In this document: positions 1 through 8,172 of the stretch, piece after piece | Position numbering within the stretch: the first letter of the stretch is position 1 | Layout of the letters: every line of letters begins with the position of its first letter | From: Bacillus sp. MRMR6 | GTDB taxonomy: Bacteria; Bacillota; Bacilli; Bacillales; Cytobacillaceae | Length of the DNA: 64,000 bases | Assembly: GCF_001940785.1 (NCBI RefSeq) | Contig: NZ_MSLS01000021.1 | Location: 2,763-66,762, forward strand | Direction: 5' to 3' | The notes under the pieces: generated by a model | What the model saw: the letters and a program-made list of their open reading frames with translations, nothing else | The model's database searches: none | What the model was told of the DNA's origin: nothing | Made by a program: the position numbers and the translations under genes

Positions 1-780
1 ATGGATATACAGGCTTTTTGCGGTCATGCTGGCATTAAGGTTATTTTCTAGGAAAATTTTTAGTGTATCAAACAGCTCTGGATCATCTGTAAATACATCG
101 GTAATGTGTCTGTGAAGCTGTTGGGTGATGGGATCATCCAAGTGGGCAGCAACAAATGAAGGGAATATTTTTTCAAATGTAAGGATATTTTTACTATCTA
201 GATTTTTTTTGGCAAAGGAAAAAAAATCCCGTTCATGATTAAAATGCTCTCTAATTTGGTCGGAGTATGGATAAATTTTGCCAACATAGAAAGTGATTTT
301 CACGTAAAAATCACTTTCTAGGGTGTCTGTCATTGAAACTAATTCCTGTTCTGTAAGAGAAAAATTACTAACTTCTTCAATGACAATACCGCTATTATTA
401 TGTTCCCAAACAATAATTACATCTTCTGTAAAAAATCCCTTCAATGCAGATTCAATCTCGACTTGGTCGACACCAATCCCTTGAATGTGAAATTGGATAA
501 ATCGAAAAGAAGATTCTGTACGATAGGAAAGAGTCTGTCCCTTTGCAAATAGATATTCATACCACTTTCTTGATATACTAGTAAATGCCTGTGGTTGAAA
601 TTCAATTTGTTCATAGAGTGTGTTAAGCACTCTAAGTTCTACTTCAGTTATGCTTGCCTTTGGAATTCCTACCCATTCTTGCTCTGATTCATCAAAGAAG
701 ATGTATTGGTCAGATGGATATTTTGGCTTCTCAGCGTACATTACTGAATTTTTATATAAATCGATAATTTTTCTTAGCAT
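1..780 (-). CDS. PucR/CdaR-type transcriptional regulator (C-terminus beyond window)
   Basis: This frame is open from the window edge to an ATG at 778-780, preceded on the minus strand by the ribosome site AAGGAAG. The visible 260 residues are soluble. They end in FLENNLNASMTAKSLYIH, which matches the beginning of the C-terminal helix-turn-helix of PucR/CdaR-family regulators, where the motif normally continues with HRNTLQYR. The rest of that DNA-binding domain lies outside the window. Family members sense small metabolites through an N-terminal domain, but I recognise no specific ligand domain here. The family call rests on one motif, so the regulated pathway is unknown. Confidence 0.7.
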   Translation of the reverse strand, partial: MLRKIIDLYKNSVMYAEKPKYPSDQYIFFDESEQEWVGIPKASITEVELRVLNTLYEQIEFQPQAFTSISRKWYEYLFAKGQTLSYRTESSFRFIQFHIQGIGVDQVEIESALKGFFTEDVIIVWEHNNSGIVIEEVSNFSLTEQELVSMTDTLESDFYVKITFYVGKIYPYSDQIREHFNHERDFFSFAKKNLDSKNILTFEKIFPSFVAAHLDDPITQQLHRHITDVFTDDPELFDTLKIFLENNLNASMTAKSLYIH

Positions 781-839
781 GGTCAACTTCCTTATTGTAT
801 AAATAATGTATTTTTTTGATTATGTATTAAACCAAGTGT

Positions 840-875
840 AACAAAAAAAAACTGACAGTTAAACCTGTCAGCTTC
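840..875 (-). terminator. Rho-independent terminator (minus strand)
   Basis: Read on the minus strand, a CTGACAG/CTGTCAG stem with a six-base loop is followed by nine T residues. It lies downstream of the minus-strand gene at 1067-1258 and probably ends the long yhe transcript before the PucR-type gene. Confidence 0.75.
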
Positions 876-906
876 CTTTAACATTAGATTTGTTATTGTT
901 AAGTGT

Positions 907-1030
907 AGATTTTTGCGAAATCCGCTCCCTTTCCGCGGGCTCACCGGTGAGCCTCCTCGGTCGTTCCTCCCTGCGGGGTCTCACACTGGCTCATGCTCCC
1001 GCAGGAGTCTCGCAGATTTCGCAAAAATCT
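907..1030. repeat. Dispersed ~124-bp intergenic element, copy A
   Basis: The ends are a perfect 16-bp inverted repeat beginning AGATTTTTGCGAAATC. The GC-rich interior contains GCTCACCGGTGAGCC and CCTCGGTCGTTCC. A second copy lies inverted at 39911-40035. The internal 'cgagactcc..gcagga' type sequence is familiar from many Bacillaceae intergenic repeats. It has no coding capacity of its own, and its size and termini suggest a MITE or a structured repeat. Confidence 0.75.
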
Positions 1031-1066
1031 GTTTAAAATATCATTCATCATTACCTATGGCTAATA

Positions 1067-1258
1067 TTAATCTGATTCATAAGGTGGTTGTTCTTTTACT
1101 AGGTCACTGGCTTCTTCGATGTTGGCTGTGTTGTTGCGGTTGTGAACGGAACCGCCGGATAAGCCTTCGTTTATGATTCGGTCGATATCTAAATAGACTT
1201 TATCCTTACCCTCATATAATACATCAGACTGAGTTTTCTTTTCTTTATTTTCCTCCAT
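1067..1258 (-). CDS. Small conserved acidic protein, function unknown
   Basis: A 63-residue, highly charged, soluble protein. I chose the ATG at 1256-1258 over the one nine bases upstream because the GGGAAAGGA ribosome site abuts the upstream ATG but sits about ten bases before this one. The central sequence DIDRIINEGLSGGSV looks like a conserved core, followed by an acidic and proline-rich tail. There is no signal peptide or membrane segment. It is the last gene on the minus strand after yheE and may share the sporulation transcript of the yheC/yheD genes. I do not recognise a characterised family. Confidence 0.65.
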   Translation of the reverse strand: MEENKEKKTQSDVLYEGKDKVYLDIDRIINEGLSGGSVHNRNNTANIEEASDLVKEQPPYESD

Positions 1259-1324
1259 TACTTTCATTCCTTTCCCATTTTTCTTAGTGTGTGAAAAGGA
1301 ATTAATTTAATGCAGGTGAGAGTT

Positions 1325-1534
1325 CTATTCATAAACATGGTATAGCATCAGTTCATGAATTTGGCTTATTAAAGATTCAATATCTTTTTGTTCCGGGGTA
1401 TTTGCGGTCCACTCAATCTTGCCTGATTGATGATATAATCCCGTGTATCTTTTTTTATTATGATAAAATGAGAAATTCCAGCCGGGAATATTTTTATTTT
1501 CAAATAACGGCTTGAATTGAAAATGCATGAGCAT
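1325..1534 (-). CDS. yheE: YheE family protein
   Basis: A 69-residue protein beginning MLMHFQFKPLF and containing PGWNFSFYHNKKRYTGLYH and IHELMLYHVY, which match what I recall of B. subtilis YheE in length and sequence. A strong AAGGGGGA ribosome site lies seven bases before the ATG. It sits 46 bases downstream of the last YheC/YheD-type gene, the same neighbour as in B. subtilis (yheE-yheD-yheC), so it is probably cotranscribed late in sporulation. The biochemical function is unknown. The identity is supported by both sequence and order. Confidence 0.8.
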   Translation of the reverse strand: MLMHFQFKPLFENKNIPGWNFSFYHNKKRYTGLYHQSGKIEWTANTPEQKDIESLISQIHELMLYHVYE

Positions 1535-1580
1535 ATGGTATCCCCCTTATTTGCTTATTAACTTTAGCTTAAGGGATAAA

Positions 1581-2675
1581 TTAAGGACAATCCAGCTGAT
1601 TTTTATTTTTTTTAATAAGATTGAGGAATAACCGACAAAGGTTTTCTATTTTTCTTGCTTCGATATAACTTTCATCGAAGCTCATCGGTTTAGAATTTAC
1701 TTCGTACAAGTAGTACTGTCCTGTTTGACTTAGGCCTGCATCAATTGAAAATTCACCAAAAAACCCGAATTGATTTGTTAAGGCTTCACCAATATGATTG
1801 ACAATGGTTTCAATAAATTCATCATGTTCAGGGGATTGAATCTCGTGATAAGGAAGAGTCTTGCCTCCAGACGGTATATGGGTGGTGACATCCTGCTTTT
1901 GTGATTGCCTAATTCCGACCCCCGTCACAGTATAACGACATTGCTTATCCGCATGGGCAATGATTCGAAAATCAAATCTATTTCCATTATAAAGTGCAGG
2001 ATGGATCGATTCTTGTGCTAGATAAGTCTTTTCTTTTAACTCCTTTTCCCATTTAAACCAAAAATGATCAAAGGTATCAAACCATTCCTGCTCTTTTATA
2101 CCCTTTAGGAAAATTTGATTCTTATTTTTGTCATTCTCATTTACCTCTAATCTGTAAACACCCTTACCACGTGCCGATTTTGCTGGCTTTAAGTAAATAT
2201 TTTTATGTTTCTGAATAAAGGAGTATAACCCCTGCTTCTGAGTAATCAGAATTGTTTCTGGTAAGTACTCATGAAGCACTGGATGGTTCTCAAAAAGTGA
2301 ATAGAGATGATGCTTATTTATAAAACAGGGATTAAAAAAAGGAATATTTCTCTGAGATAACAAGTTAAAAAACTGCTGGTATTTTTCATGCTGCTCCGTT
2401 TTACGAAAGGGGATCCGGTTATAGACAAGATCGGGAAACGGGAAGGATTGCCTTTGCCATGTATTCTTTTCCGGTTGAAACTTGTAACCAACAATAGAAT
2501 CGACGCCAACATCCTCTAATGTGAAAATAAAGCTTATTCCATCATGAGAAATAAGCTTTTTTTGTAATGCCATAAATAAGGGGCCATTACCCGAAATCAT
2601 TCCATCTTTCTTACGGGCGGTTAAGATGCCGACAAGGGGTCCCGTATATTCCTCGGTTTTAGAGATATCTTTCAT
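1581..2675 (-). CDS. YheC/YheD-type ATP-grasp enzyme (fourth gene of tandem array)
   Basis: A 364-residue ATP-grasp protein. The first ~150 residues form the lineage-specific N-terminal domain, including PDLVYNRIPFRK. The nucleotide-binding loop is YLKPAKSARGKGVYRL (about residue 175), slightly diverged from the usual KPxxGSxG. The metal-binding end is FSIDAGL...YEVNSKP near residue 330. ATP-grasp enzymes join a carboxylate to an amine through an acyl-phosphate. YheC/YheD proteins are associated with the endospore coat, but their substrates are not known to me. The ATG overlaps the upstream gene's stop in ATGA, implying translational coupling. This copy lacks the N-terminal beta-rich extension of its 454- and 448-residue neighbours. 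Confidence 0.85.
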   Translation of the reverse strand: MKDISKTEEYTGPLVGILTARKKDGMISGNGPLFMALQKKLISHDGISFIFTLEDVGVDSIVGYKFQPEKNTWQRQSFPFPDLVYNRIPFRKTEQHEKYQQFFNLLSQRNIPFFNPCFINKHHLYSLFENHPVLHEYLPETILITQKQGLYSFIQKHKNIYLKPAKSARGKGVYRLEVNENDKNKNQIFLKGIKEQEWFDTFDHFWFKWEKELKEKTYLAQESIHPALYNGNRFDFRIIAHADKQCRYTVTGVGIRQSQKQDVTTHIPSGGKTLPYHEIQSPEHDEFIETIVNHIGEALTNQFGFFGEFSIDAGLSQTGQYYLYEVNSKPMSFDESYIEARKIENLCRLFLNLIKKNKNQLDCP

Positions 2676-4036
2676 TTGAAAATTTCCTCTGGATACAGGA
2701 TGGATTGTTCAGTGAGAAAGACGGCAAAGGCAATCGAAAGTTTACGTGTTAGGAAATCAAATTTCTTTAAATCAGGGTGGCTAAAGATGGATCTTCCTGG
2801 TTTAGAATTTGCTTCAAATAACCAGATGTCCCCATTTTTATCAATTCCTAAATCAAACCCAATTTCCGCGATAATCCCTTCCATATGGTTTTCTATCGCT
2901 TCGCTAAGAACGAGAGCTGCTTCAGAAAGTTTTTTCTTGAAAAACTCAGTCTCTTCCACTAAAAATACCTCTTTTAGCGTTTTAGTCTCTCCGCCGCTTC
3001 GCTTATGTGTCGTGACGCTCCCAGAGCCTGCAACCTTGGCTGCAAGGGCCGTTACATGCCATGCTCCAAATTCATCTTTATTTGTATGAATTCTAAAATC
3101 AATAAATCGCTGTTCTTGCCTAAGTAGGTGTATTCCTTGCTGGACGAGGATATTAGCTAGATTTTTCTTAGCAAAAACAGTACTAAATAACTTTTCAAGT
3201 GATAAAAACTTTCTCAAACGATTTACACCTGTATCATCTTGATACCGACAGAAGTATGCATCTTCGAGTTTATCATAAATAATTTGGTGAATCCCGAGAC
3301 CTAGGCTGCCATTTTTAGGTTTAAGGTAAACATGACCATATTTAGATAACATTTTCTCAATTGTTGAGAATGAGGTGAAGGGGTGTGTTTCTGGCAGATA
3401 GCGGGTCACCGAAGCCTCCTGTTGTAAACGTTCATAAATGTCCAGTTTATTAAAAAATCCTGGATTGTACCAAGGGATAAGGTATTCTGTTTGCAGTCTT
3501 TCCTTCACTTGGATTAACTTTATATTCCTTTCACTTTTTCGATTGGGAAGCCGGTCGTAGATGACATTTGGAAATGGTACATCGATGGTTTTCCATTCGT
3601 TTTCATGATAAAAATACCCCGTGATGGTCGCTTGTTCCCAATTAATATGCTGTTCACCAAAAACAAAGGGTAGTGCACCAACCGTTTTATTTACAGATAG
3701 CAGTTTCGAGAAAAAGACCGATCGCTCCCCTATAGGTCTTTGGGGAAAAGGAGTGAATCCTGCAGTAAATATTCCAATAAGCGGGCCAATATAAAGTGTT
3801 TCATTTTCAATAAAGGTGTGCAAGGATATTAAGAAGTCTGGAAAATTTAATGCCTTTTGTATTTCTTTACTTATGCCTATTCGATTTTGTTTAGTTGTCT
3901 GAGGCGAAAAATTGGCAGAAACGGTTTTTGTACCAAATGCAATTCTCTTTATAGAATGCTCTTTAAGAAGAGCTGGCGGGCATACTACAACCTGTTTAGT
4001 CTCGTCTGTTAGTTCAATAGTATAACGTTTTCTCAC
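2672..4036 (-). CDS. yheD: YheD-type ATP-grasp, endospore coat-associated
   Basis: A 454-residue protein. I place the start at the GTG at 4034-4036, giving M-RKRYTIELTDETKQ, because AAAGGAAGAG lies just upstream; an in-frame upstream ATG would overlap the preceding gene by 71 bases. Residues 1-90 form a small beta-rich domain. Then come PNVIYDRLPNRKSER, the ATP loop YLKPKNGSLGLGIHQI, and EIGFDLGIDKNGDIWLFEANSKPGR with the metal-binding E and N. It overlaps the upstream yheC by 23 bases, so the pair is tightly coupled. The B. subtilis relative is a coat-associated protein, and length and order agree. The ligation substrate is unknown. Confidence 0.85.
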   Translation of the reverse strand: MRKRYTIELTDETKQVVVCPPALLKEHSIKRIAFGTKTVSANFSPQTTKQNRIGISKEIQKALNFPDFLISLHTFIENETLYIGPLIGIFTAGFTPFPQRPIGERSVFFSKLLSVNKTVGALPFVFGEQHINWEQATITGYFYHENEWKTIDVPFPNVIYDRLPNRKSERNIKLIQVKERLQTEYLIPWYNPGFFNKLDIYERLQQEASVTRYLPETHPFTSFSTIEKMLSKYGHVYLKPKNGSLGLGIHQIIYDKLEDAYFCRYQDDTGVNRLRKFLSLEKLFSTVFAKKNLANILVQQGIHLLRQEQRFIDFRIHTNKDEFGAWHVTALAAKVAGSGSVTTHKRSGGETKTLKEVFLVEETEFFKKKLSEAALVLSEAIENHMEGIIAEIGFDLGIDKNGDIWLFEANSKPGRSIFSHPDLKKFDFLTRKLSIAFAVFLTEQSILYPEEIFK

Positions 4037-5117
4037 TATAGCTCTTCCTTTCTTTGCTGTTATTATCAAAAAGATGTTTTCCATATAGAAGGGGTGCTCT
4101 CAATAAGGTCTCATTTAGGGTTGATTGTGTTTGAAGTATGACCTTTCTTCCCGGTTTAGAATTAACATCTAGAATCCAAATTGTCCCGTTTTTTGCGATC
4201 CCAATGTCTATGCCAATTTCAAATAAAGGAAGGAATTTTCTCTCAAGCAGGGCAGGAAGCTGTTTAATAATGTAGTCGATTTCATTACAAATCAATTCTT
4301 TTTTTGTAACAGGTAGGGCTTCTGTCCAGGTGGAGAAATCTAAACTTGAGCCACCAGCACTTAAGTTTGACAAAAGTCCGGCTTTATTCCCAATGCGGAC
4401 CCCTTTGCCTCGTTCGACCCAATCACCAAGCTCATTTTTTTGTAGTAAAATCCTGATATCAAAAGGTTGTAATTCAGCATTTGAAAGCTCTAGATACGGT
4501 TGAAGAAGGTAGCTACGCTGTGTAATTAAAGTTCGAAGCCAGGATGTCAGCTTAGTGGTATTGGGAAAAGCGCGGGAAATCATTTCTTTGTTTTTTTCTG
4601 TTTTAACAAGATAGGTCTTAGAAATTTTTTGTAAATAATAGATTCCATAACCTTGTGAGCCATTAATCGGTTTAATAATGAGCTTCTTCAGTTTATCTAA
4701 CTCTTGTACAACAGTTTTAGTATCTTTAATCAATTGGGTTGATGGTAAATAAGCCGCTAAAACAGACGAATTTAATGCCTGATAGAGCTCCATTTTATTT
4801 GGCAGACCATATCCTAAAAAGGTGATATCGGCCCTGGACTTTAACCACGAAACGATTGGCATACACTGTTTTGAATGTCTATCATCCCCATAAAAACAGC
4901 GGTCGTATATGAGTGACGGCAATATGAACTCTTGGTCCGCCCACTGCCTTTTTACGGAATCAAATTTTTTTCCTTGAACTTGAAGGGAATGCGGGTTTAT
5001 CTTTGAGGGTATGAAACGGTAACAATCAATACCGCAATCTGCTGCTAGGACGGCCATTTCATTTATATAGCCTGATTCACTTTCCATACTAAGTGTCATG
5101 ATTCCGAACGCAATCAA
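4014..5117 (-). CDS. yheC: YheC-type ATP-grasp, endospore coat-associated
   Basis: A 367-residue protein that starts at a TTG (5115-5117) placed seven bases after AGGAGG, giving M-IAFGIMTLSMESE. It lacks the beta-rich N-terminal domain of YheD and begins directly with the pre-ATP-grasp fold (SLIYDRCFYGDDRH). The ATP-grasp motifs are IIKPINGSQGYGIYYL and FEIGIDIGIAKNGTIWILD, ending in VNSKPGRKV. The upstream gene ends 11 bases before and the downstream yheD overlaps it, so it is a central gene of the operon. It presumably acts in the mother cell during coat formation, inferred from the sigma-K-like promoter at 6530-6557. Its substrate is unknown. Confidence 0.85.
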   Translation of the reverse strand: MIAFGIMTLSMESESGYINEMAVLAADCGIDCYRFIPSKINPHSLQVQGKKFDSVKRQWADQEFILPSLIYDRCFYGDDRHSKQCMPIVSWLKSRADITFLGYGLPNKMELYQALNSSVLAAYLPSTQLIKDTKTVVQELDKLKKLIIKPINGSQGYGIYYLQKISKTYLVKTEKNKEMISRAFPNTTKLTSWLRTLITQRSYLLQPYLELSNAELQPFDIRILLQKNELGDWVERGKGVRIGNKAGLLSNLSAGGSSLDFSTWTEALPVTKKELICNEIDYIIKQLPALLERKFLPLFEIGIDIGIAKNGTIWILDVNSKPGRKVILQTQSTLNETLLRAPLLYGKHLFDNNSKERKSYSEKTLYY

Positions 5118-5128
5118 GTTAGTTCCTC

Positions 5129-6475
5129 CTATTCTTCAGGTGTATCAAAAGCGAGCTTCGTACAGAATTTGATAATCGCTTTTGCAGAAGGTCTTATTTT
5201 CAATTTGCCATCCTCAAAGTTTTTTGAGGGCTTTGAATTCACCTCGATAAGCCAAAGCTTTCCGGTATGATCAATTCCTATATCAATACCAAGCTCACCA
5301 AAAATACCTGAAGACTGAAGGCTAATCCAAGAGGTAATTTCGACAGCCAATTCCTTCATTTCTGAAAGGATTCTCGTTGCTTCTTTAGCAATAAAGGATT
5401 TCTCTATAGCGGTTTGTGGCGCCATAACCTCTCCACCCTTAGCTATGTTAGAGACAAATTCCGCTTCTGCTGAAACTCTAGCGACAACAGAGGTTACCTC
5501 CCAAAAGTCCCTGTGGTTCATGTGGCAGAGCACTCGAAAGTCCATTCCTCTAGATTCATAAGTGATAAGTTGAATTCCTTGTTGGACAATGTAAATTCGA
5601 TTATTTAATAATGGCTTCAATTGCAGGTAAATCTCATCAATAGTAAACTTTGTAAGTTTCTTTTCTGAAAATGCCTTTAATGAAGAATCAACAGATAAAA
5701 CACCATCAATTTTTTCAAGCTTGAAAATACTTCTTCCCTGGCTGCCATGAACTGGTTTTATAAACACGGTCTCATATTTTTCAAGAAAATATGTTAAATT
5801 TTCTTTAGAAAAAAGTCCTGTTTCAGGGACGTGAGTCACTAGATGATTTTCGTTTATTAATTGTTGATGAACTTCCCATTTTGATAGGAAGCGATCATTA
5901 AACAAGGGGATATTTAGCTGTTCAAGTTTTTTACGGAATAATGTAAAATCATTAGTATATTCTAGTCTTCTTGAGTGAATTCGGTTGTAGATGACATCAG
6001 GTAATGGGAGTTCTGAAGGGAGCCAGTTTCCATTGCTATAGTAATATCCCTGTACATTGAATTCTTTATAGGTAAAAACATAAAAAAAACCGCCAGCTTC
6101 CAAAATACCATGATGAAGCTCCTCACAAAATGCATGAATAGACCCAAAGCTTGGTTCAGTAGCTAATGAGTTGAACTCTGTTAACAGTCCAACGACTGGT
6201 CCAAGGTACAGGATATTGTTTTCCTTACTATAACTGGCATGAAACTTATAACATTGTACAGGTAAAAAAAATTCATTAAATAAATCCTCGGGTAGGCTTA
6301 GCTCATATGAGTCTATTTCTGCAGCTTGAACTATTATCGATACTCGCTTCTTTCCTAAGGAAATCGTCAGTTCATCACCCTCGTTTAAGCGTAATTGCTG
6401 AAGAAGGTAAAAGGAAATTCGTACATGATTATGGTTTGTGCTGAATTTCCAAGGAACAATCGAAATTGGGGGCAT
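5129..6475 (-). CDS. YheC/YheD-type ATP-grasp (first gene of tandem array)
   Basis: A 448-residue protein with the two-part YheD architecture: about 100 residues of beta-rich N-terminal domain (FSTNHNHVRISFYLLQQLRL), then PDVIYNRIHSRRLEYTN, the ATP loop FIKPVHGSQGRSIFKL and GELGIDIGIDHTGKLWLIE ending in VNSKPSKNF. I chose ATG 6473-6475 because GAGGAG lies five bases upstream; an in-frame GTG two codons earlier overlaps that ribosome site. It is the promoter-proximal gene of four consecutive paralogues. Another YheD-like gene (2672-4036) is present, so this is an extra paralogue relative to the B. subtilis yheC-yheD pair. Function is inferred only at family level. Confidence 0.85.
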   Translation of the reverse strand: MPPISIVPWKFSTNHNHVRISFYLLQQLRLNEGDELTISLGKKRVSIIVQAAEIDSYELSLPEDLFNEFFLPVQCYKFHASYSKENNILYLGPVVGLLTEFNSLATEPSFGSIHAFCEELHHGILEAGGFFYVFTYKEFNVQGYYYSNGNWLPSELPLPDVIYNRIHSRRLEYTNDFTLFRKKLEQLNIPLFNDRFLSKWEVHQQLINENHLVTHVPETGLFSKENLTYFLEKYETVFIKPVHGSQGRSIFKLEKIDGVLSVDSSLKAFSEKKLTKFTIDEIYLQLKPLLNNRIYIVQQGIQLITYESRGMDFRVLCHMNHRDFWEVTSVVARVSAEAEFVSNIAKGGEVMAPQTAIEKSFIAKEATRILSEMKELAVEITSWISLQSSGIFGELGIDIGIDHTGKLWLIEVNSKPSKNFEDGKLKIRPSAKAIIKFCTKLAFDTPEE

Positions 6476-6529
6476 ACTCACTCCTCATTTGTAGGCTAGT
6501 TTCGGGAATATAGGCATTAGCTGATATAG

Positions 6530-6557
6530 TATCGTATGTTAATGGGAGCATGGGTGT
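6530..6557 (-). promoter_or_regulatory. Sigma-K-like promoter of the yhe ATP-grasp array
   Basis: On the minus strand the -10 region CATACGATA (plus-strand 6530-6538) fits the sigma-K pattern CATANNNTA exactly. AC dinucleotides within CACACCC lie 15 and 17 bases upstream, as expected of the sigma-K -35. It is about 55 bases before the first gene's start. The identical nine-base -10 occurs before gerPA. Confidence 0.65.
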
Positions 6558-6721
6558 GATTCCTAGTTCGTGCTTCTTTCGAACATTCTCGCATTTATCT
6601 TCATAGTTTGTTATAGTAGTTTGGTGTTCAAAGCATAAACGTGCAGGTGTTATTACTGGGGTATATGGGATTTTTATATAACCTAAACGTTAGAGCTAGA
6701 TAGAAAATGAGGAGTGGTACG

Positions 6722-7066
6722 ATGTCAGGTAATTTATATGATGCTGCCTATGCATTGGAAAAAGCAATTCGTCAAAGTGAAGAGTATACACAACTTCAGC
6801 AGATGTATAGTGAAGTAAATGCAGATCCTGAGGCAAAAGCGATGTTTGATAATTTCCGTCACATTCAAATGAATTTACAGCAGAAACAAATGATGGGGCA
6901 GGAAATTTCTGAGCAGGAAATTCAACAAGCTCAGGCAACAGTAGCAGTGGTTCAACAAAATGAAAAAATATCTCGCCTTATGCAGACAGAACAAAGAATG
7001 AGCATGATTATTGGTGAATTAAACCAGATTATCATGAAGCCCTTGGAAGAGCTTTATACAAAATAA
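6722..7066 (+). CDS. yheA: YlbF/YheA family protein
   Basis: A 114-residue helical protein of the YlbF/YheA (DUF964) family. The start ATG at 6722 is preceded by GAGGAGTGG; an in-frame ATG 15 bases upstream overlaps this ribosome site. It contains the family-typical VNADPEAKAMFDNFRH, a glutamine-rich LQQKQMMGQEISEQEI stretch and a KISRLMQTEQRMSMIIGEL helix, ending IIMKPLEELY. Relatives YlbF and YmcA form a complex affecting RNase Y, competence and biofilm formation. YheA's own role is not established. It is divergent from the yhe ATP-grasp array and ends at a terminator, so it is monocistronic. Confidence 0.9.
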   Translation: MSGNLYDAAYALEKAIRQSEEYTQLQQMYSEVNADPEAKAMFDNFRHIQMNLQQKQMMGQEISEQEIQQAQATVAVVQQNEKISRLMQTEQRMSMIIGELNQIIMKPLEELYTK

Positions 7067-7078
7067 TTTATTAAATGG

Positions 7079-7117
7079 GTAGTCCTCGGTTTATAATCGG
7101 GGGCTTTTACTTTTCTT
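7079..7117 (+). terminator. Terminator after yheA
   Basis: An AGTCCTCG/CGGGGGCT hairpin with a TTTATAAT loop is followed by TTTTACTTTTCTTTT. It lies 13 bases after the yheA stop. Confidence 0.7.
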
Positions 7118-7199
7118 TTATACCCTTTGTTCTATCTGGGCCTAAAATATCATAAAAGTGATATAAGGGTAAATTCAACCAAGAACAGGGGGCAGTAAC

Positions 7200-8069
7200 A
7201 TGATTTACCGCTTGCTGGCGTTAAATATTGATGGAACGCTTTTACAGACTAATGGAAGAATTCATAAATCAACAAAAGAAGCGATTGATTATGTACAACA
7301 AAAGGGAATTTATGTCACACTTGTAACATCTAGAAGCTTCCCTTCAGCTAAAAAGGTAGCCAGGGCTTTAAAAATAAAAAATCCATTAATCACTCATCAA
7401 GGAGCATATATTGCCAGTGCTCAAGATAAGCCAATTTATGTAAAGAGGATTAGTGAAGATATCACATATGATACCGTCCGTTTCTTAGAAGGGATTCCAT
7501 GCCAAATTCGGCTCGTCCACGAGGATTACTCCTTAGCAAATCGGACTAAACTGTATAACAATTTGCTGTCTAAAACGGTCTTTACCTCAGGAGACCCTGT
7601 CTTTTATTCTCAGCAATTTGTGTCTTCCTTGAGTGAATACTTACATGACCAGCCTGTTACACCGCCAAAAATAGAGGTTTATTTTGAAGAAGAAAATGAT
7701 TTACAGGACGTGAAGGATGCTCTTGGTAAAATGTATACTGAGATTGAGACTATCTGTTTGGATCCATTAAGGTTAGATATTGTCCCTGCAGGAGTCTCTA
7801 AGTTAAGTGGATTATCCTATCTTTGCAGTACTTTAGGTATTCAGCGTAAGGAAATGGTTGTTATTGGCGATGGATTAGATGATATCCCATCAATTGAAGC
7901 AGCAGGCTTAGGCGTAGCTATGGGGAATGGCGGTTTTGAAATCAAAAGGGCGTCCGACTGGATCACACGTTCACAAAATGAACAAGGCGTCGCTTATATG
8001 GTAAAAGAACACTTCAGAAAGCAGCAGCCAATCGAATTCCTACGTAAAATGAATATAATAAAAAAATAA
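7200..8069 (+). CDS. yhaX: Cof-type HAD-superfamily phosphatase YhaX
   Basis: A 289-residue HAD hydrolase of the Cof/IIB subfamily. Motif I reads LNIDGTL near residue 10, with N in place of the usual catalytic D (DxDGTL normally), as I also recall for B. subtilis YhaX. Motif II is the VTSRS region, the motif III lysine is in VPAGVSKLSGL and motif IV is IGDGLDDIPSI. The missing first aspartate suggests it may not be an active phosphatase. B. subtilis YhaX is a sporulation protein found just before hemZ, as here. The ATG follows GGGGGCAG by about six bases. Identity is good; activity is doubtful. Confidence 0.87.
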   Translation: MIYRLLALNIDGTLLQTNGRIHKSTKEAIDYVQQKGIYVTLVTSRSFPSAKKVARALKIKNPLITHQGAYIASAQDKPIYVKRISEDITYDTVRFLEGIPCQIRLVHEDYSLANRTKLYNNLLSKTVFTSGDPVFYSQQFVSSLSEYLHDQPVTPPKIEVYFEEENDLQDVKDALGKMYTEIETICLDPLRLDIVPAGVSKLSGLSYLCSTLGIQRKEMVVIGDGLDDIPSIEAAGLGVAMGNGGFEIKRASDWITRSQNEQGVAYMVKEHFRKQQPIEFLRKMNIIKK

Positions 8070-8072
8070 GAA

Positions 8073-8112
8073 TAAAGACATCGCAGGCATGACCCTGCGG
8101 TGTCTTTTCATA
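8073..8112 (+). terminator. Terminator after yhaX
   Basis: An AAAGACATCGCAGG stem pairs with CCTGCGGTGTCTTT (one wobble) and is followed by TCATATTT. It is immediately downstream of the yhaX stop. Confidence 0.75.
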
Positions 8113-8172
8113 TTTATTAATAATTTCCAGTATATTGACCTTATATTATTGTTTTTGTACACTTAAGGAAGT

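Noticed and set aside
2676..3089. Plus-strand open frame inside yheD
   Set aside because: It is antisense to a conserved ATP-grasp domain, has no family resemblance, and its codon use mirrors the reverse of yheD.
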